Source of the DNA: Tipula vernalis | Taxonomy: Eukaryota; Arthropoda; Insecta; Diptera; Tipulidae | NCBI GenBank assembly: GCA_958295665.1 | Contig: OY282558.1 | Coordinates: 133,662,701 to 133,726,700, forward strand | Length of the DNA stretch: 64,000 nucleotides | Direction of reading: 5' to 3' | Shown: positions 1 to 9,392 of the stretch, one piece after another | How positions within the stretch are numbered: the first letter of the stretch is position 1 | Layout: every line of letters begins with the position of its first letter | The notes under the pieces: generated by a model | Seen by the model: the letters and a program-made list of their open reading frames with translations, nothing else | What the model was told of the DNA's origin: nothing | Databases searched by the model: none | Made by a program: the position numbers and the translations under genes

Positions 1-632
1 CCGCCTTTCGATTATACCACAAGATGTGGTACTATTTCAAGGAACGGTACGTGAAAATTTAGATCCCCGTGGCCATTATACCGACTTAGAGCTGTGGAAT
101 TGTTTAGTGACAGCCCAACTTAAAGATGTTATCAAAACAACTGGACTAGGTATAAATATTATTCATATGGTAACGAGTTTTATTTGTGACCTCTTACTGT
201 ATACGTAGATAATGAATTGGTTGACGGAGGAGCGAGTTTGTGTGCTGGACAACGACAACTATTTTCGCTGGCACGTGCCGTTTTGCGAGGATCCGCATGT
301 TTGGTGCTGGATGAGGCGACTAGTTCGTTGGACACCATCACAGAAATGGAACTGATTGAGGCGGCAAATAAAGCGTTTCATGGGCGGACTATAATCACAA
401 TTGCGGTACCATACCAAAAAAAATTCCCAAAAAGTTTATAGCACCGACACTTTACAATTTTAATTTTAATTTTTTATTTCAGCATCGTCTGTCGACTATA
501 CTCAACTACGATCGGATTATCGTGCTGGAACATGGTAAAATTATTGAGGATGGTGATCCGAGTGTACTTAAAAATTTGCCAGATAGTAAATTTGCAGCAA
601 TGCTGAAATCTTCGTCACGGCAATTTTGTTAA
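1..632 (+). CDS. ABC transporter subfamily C (MRP7/ABCC10-like), C-terminal nucleotide-binding domain, partial
   Basis: This is the last part of a multidrug-resistance-associated ABC transporter, an ATP-driven membrane exporter. Three exons can be read: 1-149, 209-405 and 483-632, separated by introns of 59 and 77 bp with GT/AG ends. Spliced in frame, they give the second nucleotide-binding domain: a Q-loop region (IIPQDVVLFQGTVRENLDP), the ABC signature as CAGQRQL (canonical SxGQRQL), Walker B (CLVLDEATSSLD), and the switch histidine in TIAHRLSTI, which spans the second intron. The C-terminus is SSSRQFC and then TAA at 630-632. Walker A lies upstream of the window. The short tail, and the ...LLxSS-like ending, resemble ABCC10 more than ABCC4, but the subfamily is an inference. 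No lesion is seen, so this is probably a functional host gene. Confidence 0.9.
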
Positions 633-725
633 GACGGTGCATTGATATTTTAGTCAAGTACCAGACTTTTAGAATGTTAAGAATATATTTTTTAATTTAA
701 TTTTTGTATCGTTGAGTCAGTGTCA

Positions 726-731
726 AATAAA
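726..731 (+). promoter_or_regulatory. poly(A) signal AATAAA for the ABCC gene
   Basis: A canonical AATAAA lies about 94 bp after the stop codon of the ABC transporter, in an AT-rich 3' UTR. Confidence 0.55.
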
Positions 732-732
732 A

Positions 733-937
733 TGTAAAAACAAAATAACTAAAGAATGTGTATTGTTTTACTATAATCTTTGCTCACCAAATCCCAACTC
801 AATTCCGCTGACCCGAGGCTTTATGATATCAAGTTATGACATTAACATCACTGAATTAGGCCTTAACACCGTAAACACGATTTTTTTTTGTACGTTAATG
901 TAATTTTAGCAATTAAATCGAAAGTTAGTTATCAAAA
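733..937. other. Intergenic, nothing recognised
   Basis: AT-rich sequence between the transporter 3' end and the repeat array. The only open frame is short and has no recognisable domain. Confidence 0.5.
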
Positions 938-1190
938 TTACAAGGAATAATCACAACAAGAACCAAACTCACAAACCACAACAATAACCACAATCTCAAC
1001 CACAATCATAAGCATAAGCACAACTGTAACGAGAACCAAAACCATAACAATTACAATAAATAAAACCACAACTACGACCAAAACCACAATTGCACCTACA
1101 ATGACATCCACATCCATATCGACATCCACATCTAGATCTGCATGGAAATAATTCGCATCCACAACCGTATCCGCATCCACATCCACATCT
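938..1190. repeat. Degenerate edge of the hexanucleotide array
   Basis: The sequence is a decayed version of the array that follows: CA-rich hexamers such as aaccac, aaccaa, cataac and catcca keep a 6-bp rhythm but differ at many positions. Order increases towards 1190, as expected at the old, unmaintained edge of a tandem array. Confidence 0.8.
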
Positions 1191-3023
1191 ACATCCACAT
1201 CCACATCCACATCCACATCCACATCCACATCCACATCCACATCCACATCCACATCCACATCCACATCCACATCCACATCCACATCCACATCCACATCCAC
1301 ATCCACATCCACATCCACATCCACATCCACATCCACATCCACATCCACATCCACATCCACATCCACATCCACATCCACATCCACATCCACATCCACATCC
1401 ACATCCACATCCACATCCACATCCACATCCACATCCACATCCACATCCACATCCACATCCACATCCACATCCACATCCACATCCACATCCACATCCACAT
1501 CCACATCCACATCCACATCCACATCCACATCCACATCCACATCCACATCCACATCCACATCCACATCCACATCCACATCCACATCCACATCCACATCCAC
1601 ATCCACATCCACATCCACATCCACATCCACATCCACATCCACATCCACATCCACATCCACATCCACATCCACATCCACATCCACATCCACATCCACATCC
1701 ACATCCACATCCACATCCACATCCACATCCACATCCACATCCACATCCACATCCACATCCACATCCACATCCACATCCACATCCACATCCACATCCACAT
1801 CCACATCCACATCCACATCCACATCCACATCCACATCCACATCCACATCCACATCCACATCCACATCCACATCCACATCCACATCCACATCCACATCCAC
1901 ATCCACATCCACATCCACATCCACATCCACATCCACATCCACATCCACATCCACATCCACATCCACATCCACATCCACATCCACATCCACATCCACATCC
2001 ACATCCACATCCACATCCACATCCACATCCACATCCACATCCACATCCACATCCACATCCACATCCACATCCACATCCACATCCACATCCACATCCACAT
2101 CCACATCCACATCCACATCCACATCCACATCCACATCCACATCCACATCCACATCCACATCCACATCCACATCCACATCCACATCCACATCCACATCCAC
2201 ATCCACATCCACATCCACATCCACATCCACATCCACATCCACATCCACATCCACATCCACATCCACATCCACATCCACATCCACATCCACATCCACATCC
2301 ACATCCACATCCACATCCACATCCACATCCACATCCACATCCACATCCACATCCACATCCACATCCACATCCACATCCACATCCACATCCACATCCACAT
2401 CCACATCCACATCCACATCCACATCCACATCCACATCCACATCCACATCCACATCCACATCCACATCCACATCCACATCCACATCCACATCCACATCCAC
2501 ATCCACATCCACATCCACATCCACATCCACATCCACATCCACATCCACATCCACATCCACATCCACATCCACATCCACATCCACATCCACATCCACATCC
2601 ACATCCACATCCACATCCACATCCACATCCACATCCACATCCACATCCACATCCACATCCACATCCACATCCACATCCACATCCACATCCACATCCACAT
2701 CCACATCCACATCCACATCCACATCCACATCCACATCCACATCCACATCCACATCCACATCCACATCCACATCCACATCCACATCCACATCCACATCCAC
2801 ATCCACATCCACATCCACATCCACATCCACATCCACATCCACATCCACATCCACATCCACATCCACATCCACATCCACATCCACATCCACATCCACATCC
2901 ACATCCACATCCACATCCACATCCACATCCACATCCACATCCACATCCACATCCACATCCACATCCACATCCACATCCACATCCACATCCACATCCACAT
3001 CCACATCCACATCCACATCCACA
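1191..3023. repeat. Perfect hexanucleotide microsatellite (CATCCA)n, about 305 copies
   Basis: 1,833 bp of one 6-bp unit with no interruption that I can see. Because the unit is a multiple of three, every frame stays open: Ile-His on the plus strand, and Asp-Val, Cys-Gly or Trp-Met on the minus strand. These long ORFs are artefacts of the repeat and should not be annotated as genes. The array ends abruptly at 3023, directly against a copia-type primer-binding site. Confidence 0.98.
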
Positions 3024-3037
3024 GGTTATGGACCCAG
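3024..3037 (+). promoter_or_regulatory. copia-type primer-binding site
   Basis: GGTTATGGACCCAG closely matches the copia PBS, which pairs with an internal part of initiator Met-tRNA. In an intact copia element it lies immediately after the 5' LTR; here it lies immediately after the hexamer array. Confidence 0.75.
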
Positions 3038-3155
3038 AAACGTGTTTTAAGTAATATTTTCGGAAATAAAAGTGAAAATAAGACAAATTTTGTGATGTTA
3101 TATCCAGCCGTGTGCGAAGTGAAAATTGTAACCGTCGACCAAAATTGTTAAGAAG

Positions 3156-3803
3156 ATGGATTCAAAATTGTCCAGAGTAAGCAAATTACAAGGAATTGAA
3201 AACTGGAATCTATGGAAATTCCAGATTCAGATAATTTTGAAGTCAATTGAAGCATGGGACATAGTAAATGGCACAAACGAACAACCTGCACCCGTGGCAA
3301 CAGATGCGACGGCTGATGAGAAAAACGAAAATGCCGAAGCTATACGCAAATGGAATAAAACCGACGGGATGGCGCAAAAGGTAATCGTTACCACAATATC
3401 TGAACAAACGATGATGCACATTTTGACCTCGGGGGAGTCTGAGGCAATGTGGAAAAAGTTAACCAATATATATGAACAAAAATCAGAATCTATAATCCAC
3501 ATTTTACAGCAAAAGTGGTTTACATTGGCTAAAGATCCTTCACATGATATTGCAGCACATATCTCAGAAATTGAAGATAAATCTAATAGACTACAAGCAA
3601 TGGGAGAGAAAATTGGAGATAAGGGAGTAATGACCAAAATTCTCCTAACATTGCCACCAAATTTTGACCATTTTATCAGTGCCTGGGAATCAACGGCTAC
3701 TACCAATAGAACGTTAGCCAACCTAACCTCGAGATTGACAATTGAAGAGATAAGACAAAGTCAAAGAGAAGTAGAAGTTAATTCACTAGCTTCTAATGTA
3801 TGA
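3156..3803 (+). pseudogene. copia gag (capsid part)
   Basis: A 215-codon open frame beginning MDSKLSRVSKLQGIENWNLW, which is the copia/UBN2-type Gag N-terminus. It continues through the conserved region with TILLTLPPNFDHFISAWE. Gag packages element RNA into cytoplasmic particles. The frame ends at a TGA just before the zinc-knuckle region, where an intact element would read on. Confidence 0.88.
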
Positions 3804-4216
3804 GTAAGCAGTAAGAATCATTTTTCCAAGAACAATATTGGTAACAAAAATACTCAGTATGTTCAGAATAAAAACGATGACCAAAAAAATACAAAAAGAA
3901 AACCTAGAAAATGTAATTTTTATCATAAACCTGGACATTGGCAGCAGAATGTTGGGACAATCCAAAAAGTAAACAATATAAATTTAAAAATTCCAAAGGT
4001 TTAAGAGAAGAGAGAGGTGAAGCTCTTATAGGCGAAGCATTTGCCTCAGTACAAAAGACAGCGAAAACTACAGTCGAGGCCTGGTATATGGACACTGAAG
4101 CGAGCGATCACATGACTCATAAACTAGAGTGGTTCATAAACTACACACCAATGAAAGATGACATCATAAAATTGGAGACGGAGAAACCATTTCAGGCAAT
4201 GGTAGAGGTAGCATAA
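3804..4216 (+). pseudogene. copia nucleocapsid zinc knuckle and protease, broken
   Basis: After the gag stop, the zinc-knuckle segment CNFYHKPGHW is readable, then a one-base loss near 3950 shifts the frame and the knuckle continues as AAECWDN. The second knuckle cysteine is Tyr. The protease follows as AWYMDTEASDHMTH, where the normal active site is DSGA; the Gly has become Glu. It stops at 4216. Both the knuckle and the protease are therefore inactive. Confidence 0.82.
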
Positions 4217-4388
4217 ACATTTCAGCATTTAATGGATAAAAATGGACAGAATGTCACCTTTCAAATGTACTCTACGTCCCTAAGCTGAAATACAATCTCT
4301 TTTCTGGTGGTGTGGCCTTGGATAGAAATTTTAACTCTAGAAGCTGATAAAAGAATCTGTAAATTCAATAAAGAAGGCATTATTTGAA

Positions 4389-5086
4389 ATGAAAATTAAG
4401 GTAATGCCAATCGAAAATGGCAAAGAAAGTGCTAATGTATTGCAGAGAAAAGCATGTATTGCTGAGAAAAGTTCCTTTCAAGAATGGCATCAAAAATTAG
4501 CTCATCAAAACTACACTCAAGTTAAAAAGATTTTGAAAAATTATGACATTAATCCAAGAGGAGATGACAAAATAGTCTGTGAGCCTTGCGCATTGAGTAA
4601 AATCCATCGACTACCTTTTCCTCAGCAAAGCAGTACAAAAACTAGTCGTATTGGCCAAATAATCCAGGCAGATGTGTGTGGACCACTACCAGAAAAGTCA
4701 TTCACAGGTGCAAAGTATTTTCTTCAATTAAAGGATGATTACTCACATTACAGAACCGTATATTTCTTTGGTGCAAAATCAGATGTACTGGAGTGTTTAA
4801 AAGACTTTATAAAGAAAACAGAAAACATTGCCCCAGAGGAATAGAAATATTTAGATCTGACAATGACCTGGAATTTGTCAATCAAGAAGTCACAAAATTG
4901 ATGAAAGAATATGGAATTTCTCACCAAAATTCAGTAGTCTATTGCCCTGAGCAAAATGGCAAAATAGAACGTAAAAATAGAACTGTTATAGAAGCTGCTC
5001 GTACAATGCTACATGCTGCAAAATTTGAACTTAAATTCTGGGCAGAAGCAGTAAACACTGCCGTTTACATTTTGAACTGCACATGA
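4389..5086 (+). pseudogene. copia integrase
   Basis: Two overlapping frames (4389-4844 and 4793-5086) together cover the integrase. The N-terminal HHCC zinc motif reads WHQKLAHQN ... CEPCALSK. The catalytic residues are present as D in QADVCGPL, D in FRSDNDLEF and E in PEQNGKIERKNR. A frameshift lies near 4840, between the first and second catalytic Asp. Integrase would insert element cDNA into the genome. Confidence 0.88.
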
Positions 5087-6057
5087 ACCAGTAGCTTTAA
5101 GAATAAATCACCGTATGAAATTTGGTACAACCAGCGACCAGATATTCAGGAATTCCATATATTTGGAGAGAAAGTTTACGTGAAATCGCCTGAAAATAAA
5201 CTAAAGAAGCTAGACCTCAAAGGGGAAATAGGTTACTTTGTAGGCTACGGCGATACTGTAAAAGGTAACAGAGTTTGGATTCCAAAGGAAAATTATATTT
5301 TTGTCAGAAAACATATTATCTATACTGGAAAATTAATGGAATCTACTAAAGAAAATCAAAATCAAGCACTATTGTATCTCCCTGAAGAAGCAAATACACA
5401 ATTCAGAAATAGTCAGGCTGAAAGAAAAGATGACGAGCAAATTGAAGAAAATTTAGAAAATCTTGAGTTACCTAACCAATTATCTGATTCAGAAGAAGAA
5501 AATGAGAAATTTTGTACGCCAGAAGCCTAAAGGAGTACAGGGATACAACTAAGAGATCGATCCAAACTAAATAAACCAAAGAAATTAGAAGACAACGAAG
5601 TAGATTTAGATAATGCATGTGATTATTCCATTGTAAACCCAGAAGAACCGCTGACTTTTCAACAAGCAGTAAATGGTACGAATGCACAAGAGTGGAAACA
5701 AGCTATGAAGGAGGAAATGAATTCCTTAAAAAGGAGCTCGTTGAAATACCAAAGAACTCGACCATAGTTGAAAAAAAGTGGGTTTATAAATTAAAAACTG
5801 ATACGAATGAAAATATACAAAAATTTGGAGCCAGATTAGTAGCCAAAGGCTTCTCTCAGCGTGAATAAATGGACTTTAACGAAACCTTTAGCCCTGTAGT
5901 AAGGTTCGACTCCATCCGAATATTATTAACAGTGATCGTTCAAGAAAATTTAGTACTCAAACAGTTTGACGTAAAGACTGCCTTTTTAAATGGTGATATA
6001 GAGGAGGTTATATACATGAAGCAGCCAACAGGATTCAACGATGGTACAAAGAGATCT
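5087..6057 (+). pseudogene. copia integrase C-terminus and truncated reverse transcriptase
   Basis: The C-terminal integrase part (KLKKLDLKGEIGYFVGY) runs to a stop at 5528. A linker follows, then the RT start (QEWKQAMKEEMNSL, KLKTD..., ARLVAKGFSQRE), an in-frame TAA at 5866-5868, and RT motif A with catalytic Asp (FDVKTAFLNGD). The frame then reaches the CATCCT repeat. The YVDD box and RNase H are missing. Confidence 0.85.
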
Positions 6058-6063
6058 CGTCTT

Positions 6064-6087
6064 CATCCTCATCCTCATCCTCATCCT
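6064..6087. repeat. Short (CATCCT)4 array at the copia breakpoint
   Basis: Four perfect copies of CATCCT directly follow the last recognisable RT codons. The unit differs by one base from the CATCCA array at the other end of the same element. Confidence 0.9.
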
Positions 6088-6128
6088 CGGATCCTTGCGG
6101 TACTTTATATTTTATGAAACAAAATGAA

Positions 6129-6896
6129 TATAAATGTTGTAAAAATTTGAGGTTCATTTTTAAATTTGCAGCCATTTATATTCTCAGTACGGGAGTGCTA
6201 TATGCTATTTGCCAGATGGGGCAATGCGTTTTTATTTTTAAATATTATTTTATATTTGGTGGAAGTTATGTAAAATTGTTACAAACTTTGTGGAAACTGG
6301 TTCGGTAAAGAATGAAAAAAGGAAAATATACCATCGTTGTGGTCGTTCAGAAGAAAATATTGCTGGTGTAAGTGCTAGTGTTAAAGAGAGTCCAAAACAT
6401 CAATTCGTCATAGTTTATAGCAAAAACACATTTCACATGCATCCAATTAAAGTGATTGTTTGGTTGGTTTATGGGCTGCTGGAGTAATCGGACCGTATTT
6501 GTTTGAAAATGAAGCTAGGATTGCTGTTACTGTAAATAAACCTTAATATCAGAATATGATGTGAACGCTTTGTTTGGAAAACATTAATTTGCCGTCTAGA
6601 TCTTGCGATCTAACATCCCTTGATTTCTTTGAGAACGATCCACATACAATTGATGACCTAATGGAGAATATGAATAATAGTATTGAAGAAACTGAGATTC
6701 AGAATGTTTTCGAAAATTTTAGTAAAATAATGGTAGGTTGTATTGCAGCAGCAGGAGGTCACTTACTCGACATTATTTTTCATCAATAAACCGGAACCTT
6801 TGTATTAACTTTTGAAATAAAAATTTAGATACTTATCATAACAAATAGTTTGTATGTTTTATTAAAAATTAACCTCAAATTGGAACACCCTTTATA
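6129..6896 (+). mobile_element. Tc1/mariner-superfamily DNA transposon relic with terminal inverted repeats
   Basis: The right end (6862-6896) and left end (6129-6163) are imperfect inverted repeats: both contain AATTTGAGGTT followed by a T-rich tract, and both start TATAAA. Between them lie decayed pieces of an HTH/DDE_3-type transposase. The internal deletion is large (about 770 bp total, against roughly 1.2-1.5 kb expected). Confidence 0.75.
6290..6789 (+). pseudogene. DDE_3-type (Tc1/mariner) transposase, decayed
   Basis: Fragments in different frames match one transposase in order: ETGSVKNEKRK...GRSEENIAGVSASVKESP (helix-turn-helix part), WAAGVIGPYLFENEARIAVT (catalytic-core part), RSCDLTSLDFF (normally RS.DLTPLDFFLWG), and the C-terminus with ENFSKIM...AAAGGHLLDIIFHQ. 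Most of the catalytic core is deleted and several stops are present. Confidence 0.78.
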
Positions 6897-7040
6897 AACT
6901 AATTTTGATAACAGCGCTGCTTCGTTGATGAACGCCCTATAGCTATTTCTCTAGCGCTCAATATCTACCTCTGTAAGAAAGCAAGATTTATCAATTAATT
7001 TGCAAAGTAGAAATTTGATTTAATTAAACATACTAACAAT

Positions 7041-7320
7041 TTATAATTGATGTAACATGATAAATGTCACATCGAATGTAGTAGCAGTAATAAGGGAATG
7101 AGGTGGCCGAATTCCTTCATATGATGTATCTCCAGCGAAAGGATGGGTGGTGGGGATGTCCAAATTTGCAGTTACGCCACTGGATTCTTGAAACAGACGA
7201 AATTTTAATTCAGCACCTACCAGGAAGTGATTTGAAGTGATGAGAACTCCACGTCTAGTTCTGATGTCTTTCAGGCTAGAAAAATGTTTTTTGGACAAGA
7301 AGATGTGACCGATTCTGTTG
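7041..7320 (-). pseudogene. LINE endonuclease fragment
   Basis: The minus strand reads LSKKHFSSLKDIRTRRGVLI, then TSNHFLVGAELKFRLF. This resembles the end of a non-LTR retrotransposon endonuclease (...VRTRRGAD.GSDHHLVVAKL.LKL). The usual SDHH catalytic motif has become SNHF. The downstream part of the frame is not recognisable. The fragment is too short to assign a clade. Confidence 0.55.
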
Positions 7321-7439
7321 ACCTTGGTGTTTGATTTTTATATAGCCTTGTGAATACTCTTATACGAGAATTATGTACTGGCAAGCACCAATTTGTAGTT
7401 TAAAGTTAGCTCGATAGTGTTGTACCCCTATATTGTTTG

Positions 7440-7560
7440 ATGCAGGGTGAAAGAATTTTGGGCCTATGGTGGTACGATATGAACCTACCAATTTGAGGTC
7501 AGTATTAATCAATGACTCAAACCAACCGACTACTACTATCTTCCAACATAGCGTTTTATT
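7440..7560 (-). repeat. Possible tRNA-derived SINE or tRNA pseudogene
   Basis: The minus strand has a tRNA-like order ending in GGTAGGTTCATATCGTACC, which resembles a B box (GGTTCRANNCC). A GGTTTGAGTC segment upstream could be a decayed D-arm. No complete cloverleaf can be built, so this is a tentative call. Confidence 0.3.
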
Positions 7561-7689
7561 CGAATAAAGCGCTCAGAATTCTAATTGCGACCACATCATT
7601 AAGTTTGTATATGGCCACTTTTTTTTGCTTGTTAAAATTCCTCATATTCTTCTTCTGTGCCAGCTCAATTTTGCTTACAGTTTGATTAC

Positions 7690-8277
7690 GTTGGCTTGTC
7701 TGTTCTTCGTCGAAACTTTCAACTATGGCATCCCTAATAAGTATTTGTACTCCAAATAAAATTGAAATGGACTCATATTAATGTTTCGCTGCCAACTGGA
7801 ATTAATAAACATTTCTAATTGATCAATAAATTTGTACCAACCTTCAGGATTGGATAAGGATATCTTTGTTAAAGCAGGTATGATAATATGGTGTGTCCTC
7901 TCGACTTGTTCGTTTTTCCTTGGTACTCCTATCATTATCAGCAAATGTTGAATATTTTAATTTGAACAATATATTTTAAAATTACCAGAAGTAAAAGCGG
8001 TACCTGAGATAAATCTACGATTGCTACAGAAGTTCGTTTTGTGCACTTCAACTTTCTGGATCACCTCTATTGTTTTTAAGTTATTTACTGGATATAACCA
8101 AATAAATTTTCTGAATCCGTCGGTATTTACCAATAAAAATGATCGACATGATATGTTAACAATGGCAGATCTTCCTTTGGTATTAGGTTCAAGAGGTATT
8201 CTTTTTTGCGCAACTTCCGCTCTAATAGTATAGATGGAGATTCTCTTCTGATCAACTCCAAAACCGTTTGTATCCAA
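7690..8277 (-). pseudogene. Ty3/gypsy-type integrase fragment
   Basis: Two minus-strand frames (7957-8277, then 7723-7944) read in order like a retroviral-type integrase core. One has VNTDGFRKFIWLYPVNNLKT then AFTSGNFKIYCSN, around the first and second catalytic Asp positions. The other has GVPRKNEQVERTHHIIIPAL around the catalytic Glu, followed by WYKFIDQLEMFINSSWQR. Frameshifts separate the two. Nothing else of the element is preserved nearby. Confidence 0.72.
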
Positions 8278-8418
8278 AATGGATCATTTGTTTTTTCATG
8301 CGTCCGTTCGTATGAACCATTGTGTTACGATTCGGATTAAATATGTGTTAAACAGGATGTGATAATAGTTTGGCATTCAACTTAGCAAATGAAAATGTAA
8401 AAATTTGTAAAAATTCAA

Positions 8419-8680
8419 CCCATAAAGTGCCATGTTTGGAAAGAATTTCAATTAGTGTACCCAGCCAACAGTGATCCCTAGAAAAATGATCAGGTCAAGT
8501 TTCATGTGGGGAGCCCTGGAAAATTTGTTTGAATGAAAGGCCCATATGAAATTTAAAAACTTATTTAATTTCAACCTTTAAAGACAATGTTTGAAAAGTA
8601 TTTTAAATAGTGTGCCTAGCCAACAGTTATCCCTAAAAAAGAGTTCATTCAAGTAAATTTTCTCTGGCTCCCCACATGAA
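8419..8680. repeat. Direct duplication with an internal inverted repeat
   Basis: Segments starting at 8419 and 8571 are diverged direct repeats (shared: tcaacc..., taaag, atgtttg.aaag, tagtgt.cc.agccaacag, atccct). In addition 8501-8520 and 8661-8680 are inverted repeats sharing a perfect ggctccccacatgaa core. Origin unknown; possibly the ends of a small non-autonomous element. Confidence 0.6.
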
Positions 8681-8699
8681 ATAATGAAGTTTACCATAG

Positions 8700-9392
8700 C
8701 GATGTAAATTTAATTCGGTCGGTCCCAATCGGGGAACATTTTTAAACTTTCTTAAATTTTTTGGAACTAGGATGCATTTTTTAAAATTAAAAAAAAAAAT
8801 TCATGGAAATCGGCCCGGTAGATCTCTAGAAATAAGCATTAATAAATTACTTGTTTTAATTTCTAAATTTGTCATTTCGCGTGTCGCACAAGCAACTTTT
8901 AATTTATTTACCAATCATAAAGCATTACTGCGCAACATTTTAACATGTGTATCGTTGTATTTACAATTTAATATATTGGACAATAGATGGCTGTAGTTTT
9001 CCCCGCCCAAGGTCAAATAAGCATACACGAATTTGATTTACAATCAATCAACAGGTGTTAAGACGCGCATATGGCTTAACGATACGTTTATTTGATAAGA
9101 AAATATTTGTAATTCGCTGCTGATATCACAAAACATATGACGCTGTCATAACTCTTACATGTCACGGTGTATCCAAATATTTACATTTCGCGGTTTTATT
9201 TACGGTTTTTTTTTTTTTTTGATTATTGTTTGTGATGAACAAACTTTAAAGCAACTGCTTTGAAGAAGTTTAGTCGCCCGCGTCAAGGTTAAATTGGATT
9301 GCTTGTTTAACAGTAACAATATCAATAGAAGTGAACATGTTTAAAATTCGTCAAATATATATTTCAGTAACAATTAAAAATAAAAAACAATT
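8700..9392. other. Intergenic, includes probable kinase 3' UTR
   Basis: No coding potential is recognised. On the minus strand a poly(A) signal (AATAAA, complement at 9194-9199) lies about 195 bp beyond the kinase stop codon, so 9180-9392 is probably its 3' UTR. Confidence 0.5.
9194..9199 (-). promoter_or_regulatory. Candidate poly(A) signal of the PKG-like gene
   Basis: AATAAA on the minus strand, about 195 bp past the stop codon at 9393-9395. Confidence 0.45.

Larger units (their letters stand above)
3024..6063 (+). mobile_element. Ty1/copia retrotransposon, decayed, lacking both LTRs
   Basis: Internal region of a copia-type element in the order primer-binding site, gag, zinc knuckle, protease, integrase, reverse transcriptase, which is the copia order (integrase before RT). 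No LTR is visible on either side. On the left the hexamer array replaces it; on the right the RT is cut after motif A at a short CATCCT array. The frame is broken many times, by in-frame stops and single-base indels, so the element is dead. Confidence 0.93.

Noticed and set aside
1191..3023. CRISPR array
   Set aside because: The repeat has no spacers and the organism is a eukaryote.
938..3151. Long ORFs of about 600-700 codons (Asp-Val, Cys-Gly, Trp-Met or Ile-His dipeptides)
   Set aside because: They are translations of the perfect 6-bp array in each frame, with no unique sequence to support a gene.
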